NCBI RefSeq assembly: GCF_004801315.1
Contig: NZ_SSNW01000017.1
Coordinates: 1 to 64,000, forward strand
From: Deinococcus sp. Arct2-2
GTDB taxonomy: Bacteria > Deinococcota > Deinococci > Deinococcales > Deinococcaceae
Length of the DNA: 64,000 bases
Reading direction: 5' to 3'
Positions 33,303 to 41,549 of the stretch are shown piece after piece. The notes under the pieces are model-generated. The model did no database searches. It saw only the letters and a list, made by a program, of their open reading frames with translations, and was not told the DNA's origin. Each line of letters starts with the position of its first letter. Positions within the stretch are counted from its first letter, which is position 1. The position numbers were made by a program, and so were the translations under genes.

Positions 33303-33587
33303 GATGCTATAGAAAATTGTCGACGCCGTGGTGTAACTTTGCGGCACCTGACGGCGAGACTGCTTGTCTGTGCCGCCGCCAAGCCGAGACATGTTCATGA
33401 AGCTCAGGCTTGACTCATCATTTTCCATAGTTAGCGTTCTCAATTCGGACGGATCGGAGAACCAGGGGCAATCCGTATTCGGGAAAGAGGATGCGTGGCT
33501 GACGCATACGCAAGCAGTCTGCGGCGCTCTGATCTGCCTCGTCTGATCCTCCATGATCGCATCTTCTTTCTAAGGCTGAGGGCTCCC
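33303..33587. other. Region upstream of the DISARM operon
   Basis: About 285 bp between the small-gene operon and the methylase gene. The methylase reading frame stays open through most of it (to 33554), but I see no ribosome-binding site supporting an upstream start. No operator like those at the tns and repressor genes was found. Either a separate promoter lies here or DISARM is read through from the repressor operon. Confidence 0.4.
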
Positions 33588-33818
33588 TCAAAGGTTCACC
33601 ACGGGTCTGCCAGAAGAATGGAGGCAAGGCCGAACGTCAGGTAGTTCTGAGGATCGTAGTACCCAGGCCAGCGGATCATGCGCATAGAACACGTTCCCAA
33701 AAGCCTCTTCTGCCAAGTTCAGACTGGTGGCCTGGGTCACCAGCAGCAGGGTCGGCTCCCCTGGGGTGACCACGTGCAACGACAGCGTGTAGGTTCGGCA
33801 GCGTGGGGCGCTCCTCAT
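33588..33818 (-). CDS. Small protein (76 residues), distant member of the FATGEG family
   Basis: The ATG at 33818 overlaps the previous stop (ATGA). The core YTLSLHVVTPGEPTLLLVTQATSLNLAEEAFGNVF has the same strand-turn-strand-helix pattern as its two upstream neighbours but lacks the C-terminal GVD...L part, so it is either a short paralogue or truncated. Last gene of the repressor operon of element 2. Confidence 0.6.
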   Translation of the reverse strand: MRSAPRCRTYTLSLHVVTPGEPTLLLVTQATSLNLAEEAFGNVFYAHDPLAWVLRSSELPDVRPCLHSSGRPVVNL

Positions 33819-34114
33819 TCCAGGCTGTACGAACAGCTCAGACTGAAGCTCAAATTGTCGGAGGCTCGTGCCAGCGCTTCCAACTGGTCCAGAGCGCCCG
33901 CGGTGCACCAATCCCGCAACAGCTCGCGGTCCACGCCCGGGCGCACCGTCGGCCAGAAGGTTCTCGGCTGCGGCTCCCCACGGTAAAAAGCGTGCCAGAA
34001 CAACTCCAGCGCCTCGTCTTCACTCTGCGCGCAGGCCACCAATACCTGCATCAGCACACCCTCTCCGGTGGCGAAGTGGTTCAAAGACACCGTGTACACC
34101 GTGAACTTGCTCAT
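33815..34114 (-). CDS. Uncharacterised 99-residue protein of the FATGEG family
   Basis: The ATG at 34114 follows GAGGAGAG. MSKFTVYTVSLNHFATGEGVLMQVLV is near the element 1 protein at 12557-12874 (FTVSMDYFATGEGVTVAVLVL), and both continue with an acidic helix, a Tyr-rich loop and GV(D/N)RELL-RW. This is the clearest gene shared by the two repressor operons other than the repressor itself. No catalytic motif. Confidence 0.72.
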   Translation of the reverse strand: MSKFTVYTVSLNHFATGEGVLMQVLVACAQSEDEALELFWHAFYRGEPQPRTFWPTVRPGVDRELLRDWCTAGALDQLEALARASDNLSFSLSCSYSLE

Positions 34115-34122
34115 CTCTCTCC

Positions 34123-34443
34123 TCAGCCCGCAGGCTCGTAACTCCGCATCCGGAAGGTGCCGACCAGGGTGCCGTCCTGTTCTAGGCCGAGTAAAAAATG
34201 TTCGGTAAAAATGCGGCCCAGGGCGTGGTGGTCGACGCCTGGCCGGATATACACACTGCGGGCCAGACGCTGCTGAATGCCCCATTCATCGGGATAAAAA
34301 TGGGTGAGGAAGTCGCGGCGGGCCTCTTCCCGGCTGCGGGTCGGGGTGACCATGACTTCCAGGATCTGGTCGCCTTCCCGGCCGGTGGCGAGCATCAGGG
34401 TGTACGTGTTCAAGTCCAGCTGGACGGGGACCAACTCGTTCAT
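34123..34443 (-). CDS. Uncharacterised 106-residue protein, FATGEG-family paralogue
   Basis: The ATG at 34443 follows AAGGAGG. NTYTLMLATGREGDQILEVMVTP, a SREEARRDFL helix, and PGVDHHALGRIF give the same layout as the next gene. Three such genes in a row point to local duplication in element 2. Function unknown. Confidence 0.68.
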   Translation of the reverse strand: MNELVPVQLDLNTYTLMLATGREGDQILEVMVTPTRSREEARRDFLTHFYPDEWGIQQRLARSVYIRPGVDHHALGRIFTEHFLLGLEQDGTLVGTFRMRSYEPAG

Positions 34444-34571
34444 GGCAGAACCCTCCTTCAGGCGACTTGGTGCCGATTCCAGAGTGGGTGGGGCTCGCTG
34501 TGTCCTTCTCCACTCACGGGTTCAGGGGGCGAAGAAGCTGGAGGTCACGTGCACGTTCGCCCCGTTCTGGA

Positions 34572-35441
34572 TCAGCCTGGCCCGCCGTTCGCTCCAACGC
34601 ACGGTTCGGCCTGTTCCGGCTGGCATTTCATCCCCTCCGGCTCGCCTGACCAATCCCGGAAGACCTGTTGCAGGGCCGGGTGGCAGGCGTCGCGAAAGGT
34701 GGCGTCCCGGAACGCGTCACGCAGCCGCCAGTGCAGCAGGGCGCGCAGCAAGCCTTCCCCGGGCGGTTGGGCCTCGCAGGTCCACAACCGCAGCAGCGGT
34801 AAGCCGGAGACCCGCAAGATCCGGTCCTTGCGCACGTCGCGCTCCAGCTGGGGGCTGCGCCCGTGCTGCGGGCCGTCCAGTTCCAACGCCAGCAAGGGCT
34901 GCTCGGTCTCGACATGTTCCACGATCAGGTCGAAATGAACGCTGCCGTTGGCCAGGAAGGCCCGGTCCTCCTCGTCGAGCAGGGGGTTCATGGCCTGGAC
35001 ATCCAGCACTTGGCGCAGCGGCACCCGGGGGCGAACCACGTGCGGGGCGAACAGCTCGCGGCAGAGCTGGCGCAGCACCCGCTCGCCGGCATTCCCGGGC
35101 GGGCAACGCACTGTGTCCTCACTTTTCAGCACGATTCGGGCCCCCACAGTCGCATTGAGATCGCGCTGCACCCGGGATCGCAGTTCTTGCTCCAGTGTGC
35201 ATCGGCCCGCCAGGACTCGCACCATGCCCAGGGTCGACAGCGCTGACAGACGGTTCTGGAGTTCGCCCTCTGAAAGCTCCAAGGCCACCCCCAGCGTGCG
35301 CAGCTCGGCACTGCCTCCCTGGGCTTCCAGCACCAGGAGAATGTGCCGGTCTCCCGGCACCAATTCGCCGTAGCGCACCACCGGGTGGGGGGTGAGCTTC
35401 GGGGTGGCTGGGTGGAGATGCTCCCGCAGTTGGGCGGTCAT
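34572..35441 (-). CDS. DUF2726-like / restriction-fold nuclease-like protein
   Basis: The protein has 289 residues from the ATG at 35441, directly after the repressor gene with GGGGAG upstream. The N-terminal 70 residues look like a winged helix (ILLVLEAQGGSAELRTLGVALELSEGELQNRLSAL, partial). The C-terminal part is a PD-(D/E)xK-type nuclease core of the DUF2726 kind: FDLIVEHVETEQPLLALELDGPQH, then DVRKDRILRVSGLPLLRL. It may bind and cut DNA or process transposition or recombination intermediates. No counterpart is seen in element 1, where a 210-residue unknown lies at the similar place. Confidence 0.72.
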   Translation of the reverse strand: MTAQLREHLHPATPKLTPHPVVRYGELVPGDRHILLVLEAQGGSAELRTLGVALELSEGELQNRLSALSTLGMVRVLAGRCTLEQELRSRVQRDLNATVGARIVLKSEDTVRCPPGNAGERVLRQLCRELFAPHVVRPRVPLRQVLDVQAMNPLLDEEDRAFLANGSVHFDLIVEHVETEQPLLALELDGPQHGRSPQLERDVRKDRILRVSGLPLLRLWTCEAQPPGEGLLRALLHWRLRDAFRDATFRDACHPALQQVFRDWSGEPEGMKCQPEQAEPCVGANGGPG

Positions 35442-35444
35442 GCG

Positions 35445-36125
35445 CTACTCCCCGTTCTGGGCGCGCCGGCTCCGACCGGTGCCGATGTGCCCCACCAGAC
35501 AGCCCTGCATCAGCACCTCCTCCACCGGGAATTCCATGGGGTCATAATCGGGGTGCGGGTTCTCGCTGCTCAGCTTCACTATCCCGTTTTTGCGCTCCCA
35601 GCGCTTCAGTGTCGCGGTGTTGTCGCGGGGGATGGTGACCAGCACGATCTCGCCTTTCAGAGGCTCGTCCTCTTGCGGGTGGATCGCTACCAGATCTCCG
35701 TCGTAAATGCCGATCCCGATCATGCTGTGGCCACGCACCCTGAGCAGGAAGTCACCCTCGTGCAGGTCCAGCACATCCTGAAGCCGCGTGACGTACGCTT
35801 CGATCTGATCGTCGGCCAGGGTGGGCTGCCCGGCAGCGATTTGCCCGAGAATCGGGAACTGCAGGTCGCGCCCCGAGGCGCGGGGCACCTCGGACAGGGC
35901 CCACCCCGCCTCACTCAGGTGGATCGGCGTGGTGAAGCGCTCCTTCGGCGTGTAGACGATCAGACCACGGTTCTGAAGCTGGCGCACATAAAGCCAGATG
36001 TTCTGCTTGGCCAAATCCAGCTCGGTTCCAATGCGGTGCAGCGTCACCATCTGTCCGGCATTCTCCAGCGTGGCGATCACATGCAGCACATCCCGCGCCC
36101 GCCCAGTCAGTTCGCTTTCAGTCAT
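35445..36125 (-). CDS. LexA-like self-cleaving repressor (S24 family) of element 2
   Basis: The protein has 226 residues from the ATG at 36125. It has an N-terminal winged helix (ARDVLHVIATLENAGQMVTLHRIGTELDLAKQNIWLYVRQL, partial) and a C-terminal S24 domain: Ala98-Gly99 in GQIAAGQP, Ser134 in RVRGHSMIG, Lys174 in NTATLKRW. The C-terminal half is strongly similar to the element 1 protein (TRLQDVLD-HEGDFLLRVRG, QGCLVGHIGTGRSRRA), while the DNA-binding half has diverged, in line with the different operators. It should be released by RecA-type damage signalling. It heads the operon with a nuclease-like gene and three small genes. Confidence 0.88.
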   Translation of the reverse strand: MTESELTGRARDVLHVIATLENAGQMVTLHRIGTELDLAKQNIWLYVRQLQNRGLIVYTPKERFTTPIHLSEAGWALSEVPRASGRDLQFPILGQIAAGQPTLADDQIEAYVTRLQDVLDLHEGDFLLRVRGHSMIGIGIYDGDLVAIHPQEDEPLKGEIVLVTIPRDNTATLKRWERKNGIVKLSSENPHPDYDPMEFPVEEVLMQGCLVGHIGTGRSRRAQNGE

Positions 36126-36145
36126 ATGACACCTGTCATAGTGTA
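36125..36145. promoter_or_regulatory. Operator and -10 box at the LexA-like start codon (element 2)
   Basis: TATGACA-CC-TGTCATA (36125-36140) has perfect 7-bp arms and touches the ATG. On the minus strand a -10-like TACACT (36140-36145) lies directly upstream, so the operator covers the transcript start. Its core TGACAGGTGTCA (minus strand) is identical to the core of the palindrome at 42619-42632 upstream of tnsA. Confidence 0.78.
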
Positions 36146-36218
36146 GGCACATGCAGTCCGGGAAAGCAAGTGGGGCAGCCGTGGGAGGCTGCCCGCGTCC
36201 TTTCCTGGCCGTCAGCCC

Positions 36219-38093
36219 TCAGCCCAGTCCGGCCTGCACCTGCTCGGCCAGCCGTTTCAGGGCCGGCCGCAGCCTCTGCAGATCCCCGTCTCGGAAGCGC
36301 CGGTACACCTCGCGCAGTGACTCCCGCTGACTGCTGTCCCGGGAAGCCAGGGCGGGCGAATCCTTGGGATCCTGCAGGGTGAGGTGTGACCAGACCCAGG
36401 CGGCCGCGTTGCGCCGCTGGGTTGGTGTGCCGGCCCCCTGGGGCAGGCCCAGTTCCGCCCACTGCTGCGGGGTGAGCTCCCGGAACTCCGTGAGTGCGCG
36501 GCGCCGGGCGCGGTAATCCACCCGGTCCACCCGGGCCGAAAGTTCGGAGGCCAGGGCGCGCACCTGCGTGTCAAAGGCGGCCGTGTGCCCCCGGCTGCGC
36601 ACCACGCCGATGGCCTTGTTGTACAGGCCCGCGGCATGGGAAGGCGGCAGGCCCAGGGTCTGCGCCGCGCCCACCCGGTCCAGCGTGCTCACCAGCTGCA
36701 CCAGCACCATGGAGACGAAGCGGCGCCCCGAGGTCTCCGTCAAGTCGCTGCCCGCCAGCAGGGGAGCGAAGCGCTCCCGGTACACCTCCGGCCAGAGCTC
36801 GGGGGGCACGTGATCCGGCGTGAAGGCATAGGTCGGCCGGGCGTGCGTGTCGCGGCCCAGTCGGCGCCGCAGGTGGGACCGGTCTGCTAAGCAGGCGTCA
36901 TAGGCGGTCGCCAGCGGGCCCTCAAGATGAAAGTAGCGGGCGAGCTGACGCGCCTGAGGGCCTTTGACCTCGCGGGTGCGGGCAGCCAGGGGTGCCAGGC
37001 GTTCACCCATCCTGGCGAGGTCTCCAGCCACCAGGATGTCCAGCGCCAGCGGCACGGTGGCCGCCAGCAGCAGGGGATCAGTGGGCGGGGCCTTGTAAGG
37101 GTGCAGCGACGTGCCCTTGCGGCCAGGTGCCTCCTCGCGGCGCGCGGCGCGCTGCCAGTCTCGCTCGCTGACGTGATCCGCGAACACTGAATCCACCTCG
37201 GCCTGCAGCTGACCCAGATCCCCGGGCTGCGCGACATGCAGGATCAGGCTGACCAGTGAACGCAGGTGGCCGAAGACCTCGGAGGGTGCGACCAACTCCC
37301 CGGCGACCGCCAGCGGCTCACCGGCCAGCAGCTGGTTCACCGTGCGCTGCGCGTCCAGCAGGCGGCGCCCGGTCACCGCGGTGGTGGGGGCCTGGGTCAG
37401 GTCATAGCCGCAGATGGCTGAGACGCCCGGGCTGCTGCGGTGCCGGGAAGCCGGGTTCATGCAGATGCCGGGCCGGGCCGCGTGGGTGCGGAAGCGCGGC
37501 ATCGCCCCCAGTTCCATGCGCTGGTCGCCTGGGCGCTGGCCACACCCAGGGCAGACGCCCAGCAGGAAGCGCCCATGCGTCAGACACAGGAAGGACCAGG
37601 GCAGCTTCCAGGCCAGCAGCCCAGCCCGGGCCAGCGGGTCTCCATCCGGCCAGGGGGTGGCGGCAGGCTGCGCCAGGCAGCAGGGGCCAACGTGGGTGCC
37701 TGTCAGGTAAGCCCAGTTCCCCAGGCCCGCCCGCCGCGCGAAGTCCGGGCTGGCGGGATTCAGGTCAGGCAGGGTCACGCAGATGCCCACGTAGTGGGTG
37801 AGCAGCATAGCGGCCACCGTCTGCTCGTCCAGGCGCGTCACCCGGGCGAAGGTGCTGAGGTGCTCCGGGCTCAGCATCAGCCCGTAGCCGGGCAGGAAGG
37901 CCCGGTGATCCTCCTGCGGCAGCAGGCCGATGCGGGCCAGCATCGTGGTCACCGACATCTTCAGGACGCGCGGCTGATAGGCGCACAGGCGCGTCACAAA
38001 GCTCGCGAAGCTCTCCCCAGAAACCGGGGAACAGCGCATCGGCAGCGGCCGGCCGGCCCCGGGGGGCGCGGGGCGCAAGCGCCAGCCGGTCAT
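36219..38093 (-). CDS. tnsD: TnsD/TniQ-family target-site selector (element 2)
   Basis: The protein has 624 residues from the ATG at 38093. TniQ-like N-terminus (PLPMRCSPVSGESFASFVTRL), a zinc cluster (CCLAQP ... FLCLTHGRFLLGVCPGCGQRPG, about residues 120-170), then a long helical DNA-binding half. It is nearly the same length as the element 1 protein. It probably binds the pilC 3' end. The start codon overlaps the stop of a 16-codon leader ORF with a strong ribosome-binding site, so its translation should be coupled to that leader. Confidence 0.83.
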   Translation of the reverse strand: MTGWRLRPAPPGAGRPLPMRCSPVSGESFASFVTRLCAYQPRVLKMSVTTMLARIGLLPQEDHRAFLPGYGLMLSPEHLSTFARVTRLDEQTVAAMLLTHYVGICVTLPDLNPASPDFARRAGLGNWAYLTGTHVGPCCLAQPAATPWPDGDPLARAGLLAWKLPWSFLCLTHGRFLLGVCPGCGQRPGDQRMELGAMPRFRTHAARPGICMNPASRHRSSPGVSAICGYDLTQAPTTAVTGRRLLDAQRTVNQLLAGEPLAVAGELVAPSEVFGHLRSLVSLILHVAQPGDLGQLQAEVDSVFADHVSERDWQRAARREEAPGRKGTSLHPYKAPPTDPLLLAATVPLALDILVAGDLARMGERLAPLAARTREVKGPQARQLARYFHLEGPLATAYDACLADRSHLRRRLGRDTHARPTYAFTPDHVPPELWPEVYRERFAPLLAGSDLTETSGRRFVSMVLVQLVSTLDRVGAAQTLGLPPSHAAGLYNKAIGVVRSRGHTAAFDTQVRALASELSARVDRVDYRARRRALTEFRELTPQQWAELGLPQGAGTPTQRRNAAAWVWSHLTLQDPKDSPALASRDSSQRESLREVYRRFRDGDLQRLRPALKRLAEQVQAGLG

Positions 38094-38140
38094 GGGGTCC
38101 CCCGGCACGTCCTGAGGCCTCTTGTTCGGGTGTTGTCCAT
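38090..38140 (-). CDS. 16-residue leader ORF coupled to tnsD
   Basis: The ATG at 38140 is preceded by GGAGG eight bases away. It encodes MDNTRTRGLRTCRGTP and ends in TGA that overlaps the tnsD ATG (ATGA). The tnsD ATG itself has only a weak ribosome site. It lies in the 157-bp gap between tnsC and tnsD, whereas in element 1 these genes overlap directly. Probably a translational-coupling leader; a functional peptide is less likely. Confidence 0.55.
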   Translation of the reverse strand: MDNTRTRGLRTCRGTP

Positions 38141-38250
38141 GGGGATAACCTCCTGGAGATGAACAGGCAGGGAACAGGGCCCGCCCGCCGTGGGTCCTGA
38201 AGCCGTGGCCTGCCCTGGGCGGATGCCGTGGAGTGGGGAGGGACGGCGGG

Positions 38251-39318
38251 TCATGTGACCTCCCTGTTGCCATGCTTCTCGGCGTTGTAATCCGCGGTGG
38301 TGAGGTCAATCAGCTGGCGGCTGATCTGCTCATGCTCGGTCACGACGGCTTTCAGGGCCGCCCGGCGGATCAGGGACATGAGCGAACCGATGCCGCCCTG
38401 GGTACGGTTCCACAGGTAATCTTTCAGCCGCAGCAGGCGGCCGGGCGGATGGTGAAGCAGCACCAGTTGATCGTCCACCCACCTCACCAGATCAAGCCAT
38501 TCTGGGCTGCCCTTGGCAAAGCGGCCCACGGGCAGGAGGGTCGTGCGGCCCCCGGTCTGTCCGCCCTCGACCGTGTCCTTGTGGCGCAGTTCATCGAACA
38601 GGTTGGTCTTTTCCAGGTCGATGCCGACCATCAGCAGCATGATGGGGGCCCGGCTGCTGAGGGCCTTGAGGTAGCTGTGCACGCCCTCGGTATTGCGCCG
38701 CCCAGGCCGCAGCAGATGGACGTCGTCAGGGATGATCAGGCGCACGCCATGCCGGCGCAGGGTCTCGGCCACGGCCAGCTCGAGGTCGCCCTTCCGGTAC
38801 TCCTTGCTGACCGATATGGGCGTGCCCAGGAACAGCAGCATCTGACGGTTCAGCGTGTCGGTCGTCGTTTCTGAAGTGATCGAGAGATAGAGCACCGGCT
38901 GGAACTCGTCGAGATCCTCGAGCTTGACGCCGCGTTCTTCCAGCAAGACCCGCACCTCGATTTCGAAGTCACGCCCCAGGATCTGGGCGATGGTGGTCTT
39001 GCCCAGGGTGGGCGGACCGCTGAGCGCCACGTGATCCTTGACCGGATCATGGCTGTAAAAATTCTTCTCGGCGATGACCGCGAATTCCTGCCGCGCGAGA
39101 ACCATCGTGCTGGTGGTGTTCAGCCCCCAGTCCGCGTGCCAGGCTGCTCGGCGACGGTTGTACCGCCGGCGCTCCTGGTCATCCAGGGCCGCATACTCCG
39201 CGGGGGTCAGGCGGGGCGGGCGTTCCGGGGACTGATGCGCGCAGTAAGCCGCCCAGTCTTCCCGGGTCAGGATGCTGTTGTCGTCGAAGAGTCTGCGGCT
39301 CAGGTCTCCACCCGTCAT
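38251..39318 (-). CDS. tnsC: TnsC-type AAA+ ATPase transposition regulator (element 2)
   Basis: The protein has 355 residues; the ATG overlaps the tnsB stop (ATGA). Walker A GPPTLGKTT is at about residue 104 and Walker B RLIIPDDVHLLRPG at about 195, the same positions as in element 1. A sensor-like PIMLLMVGIDLEKTN follows. Overall similarity to the element 1 protein is modest, so the two systems are separate lineages. Role: ATP-dependent filament linking TnsD-bound target to TnsAB. Confidence 0.88.
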   Translation of the reverse strand: MTGGDLSRRLFDDNSILTREDWAAYCAHQSPERPPRLTPAEYAALDDQERRRYNRRRAAWHADWGLNTTSTMVLARQEFAVIAEKNFYSHDPVKDHVALSGPPTLGKTTIAQILGRDFEIEVRVLLEERGVKLEDLDEFQPVLYLSITSETTTDTLNRQMLLFLGTPISVSKEYRKGDLELAVAETLRRHGVRLIIPDDVHLLRPGRRNTEGVHSYLKALSSRAPIMLLMVGIDLEKTNLFDELRHKDTVEGGQTGGRTTLLPVGRFAKGSPEWLDLVRWVDDQLVLLHHPPGRLLRLKDYLWNRTQGGIGSLMSLIRRAALKAVVTEHEQISRQLIDLTTADYNAEKHGNREVT

Positions 39319-41549
39319 GGCTCGTCCTCCTCCGCGGCGGCCGCGTTCAGAAGATCTTTCAGGTCGTCGTAGAGGCCGGCGCGGTCATCCCGGTCCAGCG
39401 TCTGCTGGCCCCGGCTGTGAGGAATGACCACGGCCCGGGTCAGGGGTTCTGCGGCCTCCAGCGGAGCAGGCCGCTCCAGGGGAGGCGGGGCCTCCACGCC
39501 GAGTGCAGCCGCGCGCTCCCGTTGCGCGGCCTGCTGCCGGGACTGCTCGTTGCGCTCCGTTCGGCCCAGCTTGCCCCCCTCCGGCTTGCGGTTGAGCTTC
39601 AAGAGCACCTCTAAGGCCTCCGCACGGGCCTGCCGCCTTTCCTGGGCCAGGCGCGTATCGTAGAGGTTGCGGCGCTCGTCGCGCCGGTTGTCGATGGCCT
39701 GATGGTTGTTGAAGCCGTGCTGCCGGAAAGAAGCGGAGGCGGATTCGTACAGGAGGTCTTGGAAGGGCCGGCTGGGATGGTCGATGTCCACCCAGGGCAG
39801 GGCGTGGTAGACGGGTTCCGCTCCGTCAGCGGGGTAGGGATCCTGGAAGAAGATGTAGGAGGGGTCACGGGGGTCGATCAGGAACGGCCACTTTCCCTCC
39901 AGCTCGGGGTAGGGGGAGGCCGCCTGGCGGTAGGGGTTGAGTTCCGGCCCGTCGTAGCGGCGGTACTGGATGGTGACGCCGTTCTCCCCGATGCGGCGCT
40001 TTTCGCGGCGCAGGGACAGGTAGTAGGCATTGCGCGACCGGGGCACGGTCAGGAAGCCCTGCATCTTCAGGCCGAGCTCAAGCATCTGGTTGGGGCTGAG
40101 CTTCAGCTTGGGCCGCAGGGGGTCAAAGCAGGCGTCGTGACTGCGCTCGTTGTACTCAGAGGTGATCACCGCACCGATCAAGCTCATCAGCTCGGTGCGG
40201 GTGTGGTAGCCCCGGACATCTTTGCCACGCTTCTGGACGTTCGGGCCCACGTAGCCCCAGAGAGACTCGGCGAAGCGCTCTCTCAGGGTGCCGAACAGCG
40301 TCTCGACGTGGGACTTGTCGCTGCCCTTCAAGGGACGGGCAAAGCGGAAGTCGAAGGTGTAGTCGTCTGCCAGGGCCTCCAGATAGCTGCCGATAAAGAT
40401 CTTGCCGCCATCAACGACCAGCAGTTCAACCAGCAACGGAGGGGAGGCGGCGAGGTGCAGGTCCGCGTCCAGACCGAACGCCTCGATGACGATTTCCTCG
40501 GGAACGCCGGTGTAGGGCCACCTCGAGGCGCTGGGCCAGTCGGGATGCCACACCTTGGGAAAGAGGATGCCAATGACCAAGCCGGTGGCGTCCCGTCCAG
40601 CGGGCTCGGCCTCGACCAGGTCCCAGCTGACGATGGCGCGGCTCCAGAGATCCAGGGCGATCAGCAGAGACAGCCGCAGCTCGGTCCCGTCGACCTCGCT
40701 GATCGCGGACAGGTCGAGGCGGGTGTAATCCAGCAGGACAATCTGCCCCGGACGGTCTGCCCGGGCCCGCCCGAAGGGCCGCTTCTTGAGGTTGGAGCGG
40801 ATGCTGTCGCGCTGCCGGGCGGTCTTGAACAGCGTGGGGGCCGTGGCGCGAACCAACTCGGCGAACTTGGTGCGGGCCGGTGGACGCACCTTGCCGGGCC
40901 CCTCCCCCTCATCCCCTGCGAGCTGGTTTTGGGCGCGGAGCTTCTGGGTGGTGAGGCGCCGCAGCTCGTCCAGCGTGACGTCCGACCGACCCTCCAGGTC
41001 GTCTTGCACCTTGTCGATGGCGCGCATGATCAGGTGATCGCTGGCCGAGTGCGGGTTGGCGATGCGCAGGTGGCGGCGGTCCACCAGGCCGAACACGCCG
41101 CGGTTGTTGTGCTGATAGGCGGCGATCCAGCGGTGGATCTGGCGCTCGCTGACCTTCGAGGCCGGGTCTTCCGCGCGGAGTTCAGCGACTTTGCGGCGAA
41201 CGCGCGCATTTTGAGAGAACAGCGCCGGGTCATAGTCGGGGTGAATGGGCCCGCCCCGCTCGGAGGTGCCGTGGAGAACTTCCAGGACGTGGCGAGCCAG
41301 CTTTTGTGCCTTCTCCTGCACCTCCCGGGGCAGCATGTCGAACATGGCCTGGTAGCGGTCAAGGGGAGGCTCTTCCAGGCCGACGACGGCGTAATCGTGG
41401 GCCTGCAGGACGGAGGCCCAGACCGCCGTGATTTCCACGCCCTCGTCGTCACGCAGGCGGAGGTCGTGGGCGGGCTGGGCGACGACCTTCCACTCCCGCC
41501 CGGCGTAGCGGAGCCGGGTGCCGATCTCCACCTGGGCCGCGCGGGTCAT
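39315..41549 (-). CDS. tnsB: TnsB-type DDE transposase (element 2)
   Basis: The protein has 744 residues from the ATG at 41549, overlapping the tnsA stop. Catalytic core: Asp in VLLDYTRLDLS (about 271), Asp in LLVVDGGKIFIGS (about 378), Glu in SDKSHVETLFGTLRERF (about 413). The C-terminal 120 residues are Arg/Glu-rich with a coiled-coil look (RRDERRNLYDTRLAQERRQARAEAL, partial). It should bind the AGTTGTCA-type end repeats of element 2. Confidence 0.92.
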   Translation of the reverse strand: MTRAAQVEIGTRLRYAGREWKVVAQPAHDLRLRDDEGVEITAVWASVLQAHDYAVVGLEEPPLDRYQAMFDMLPREVQEKAQKLARHVLEVLHGTSERGGPIHPDYDPALFSQNARVRRKVAELRAEDPASKVSERQIHRWIAAYQHNNRGVFGLVDRRHLRIANPHSASDHLIMRAIDKVQDDLEGRSDVTLDELRRLTTQKLRAQNQLAGDEGEGPGKVRPPARTKFAELVRATAPTLFKTARQRDSIRSNLKKRPFGRARADRPGQIVLLDYTRLDLSAISEVDGTELRLSLLIALDLWSRAIVSWDLVEAEPAGRDATGLVIGILFPKVWHPDWPSASRWPYTGVPEEIVIEAFGLDADLHLAASPPLLVELLVVDGGKIFIGSYLEALADDYTFDFRFARPLKGSDKSHVETLFGTLRERFAESLWGYVGPNVQKRGKDVRGYHTRTELMSLIGAVITSEYNERSHDACFDPLRPKLKLSPNQMLELGLKMQGFLTVPRSRNAYYLSLRREKRRIGENGVTIQYRRYDGPELNPYRQAASPYPELEGKWPFLIDPRDPSYIFFQDPYPADGAEPVYHALPWVDIDHPSRPFQDLLYESASASFRQHGFNNHQAIDNRRDERRNLYDTRLAQERRQARAEALEVLLKLNRKPEGGKLGRTERNEQSRQQAAQRERAAALGVEAPPPLERPAPLEAAEPLTRAVVIPHSRGQQTLDRDDRAGLYDDLKDLLNAAAAEEDEP

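Noticed and set aside
33291..33554. Upstream extension of the DISARM methylase (to MEDQTRQIR...)
   Set aside because: No ribosome site supports it and the sequence before MTHAP is not like the DUF1156 family start.
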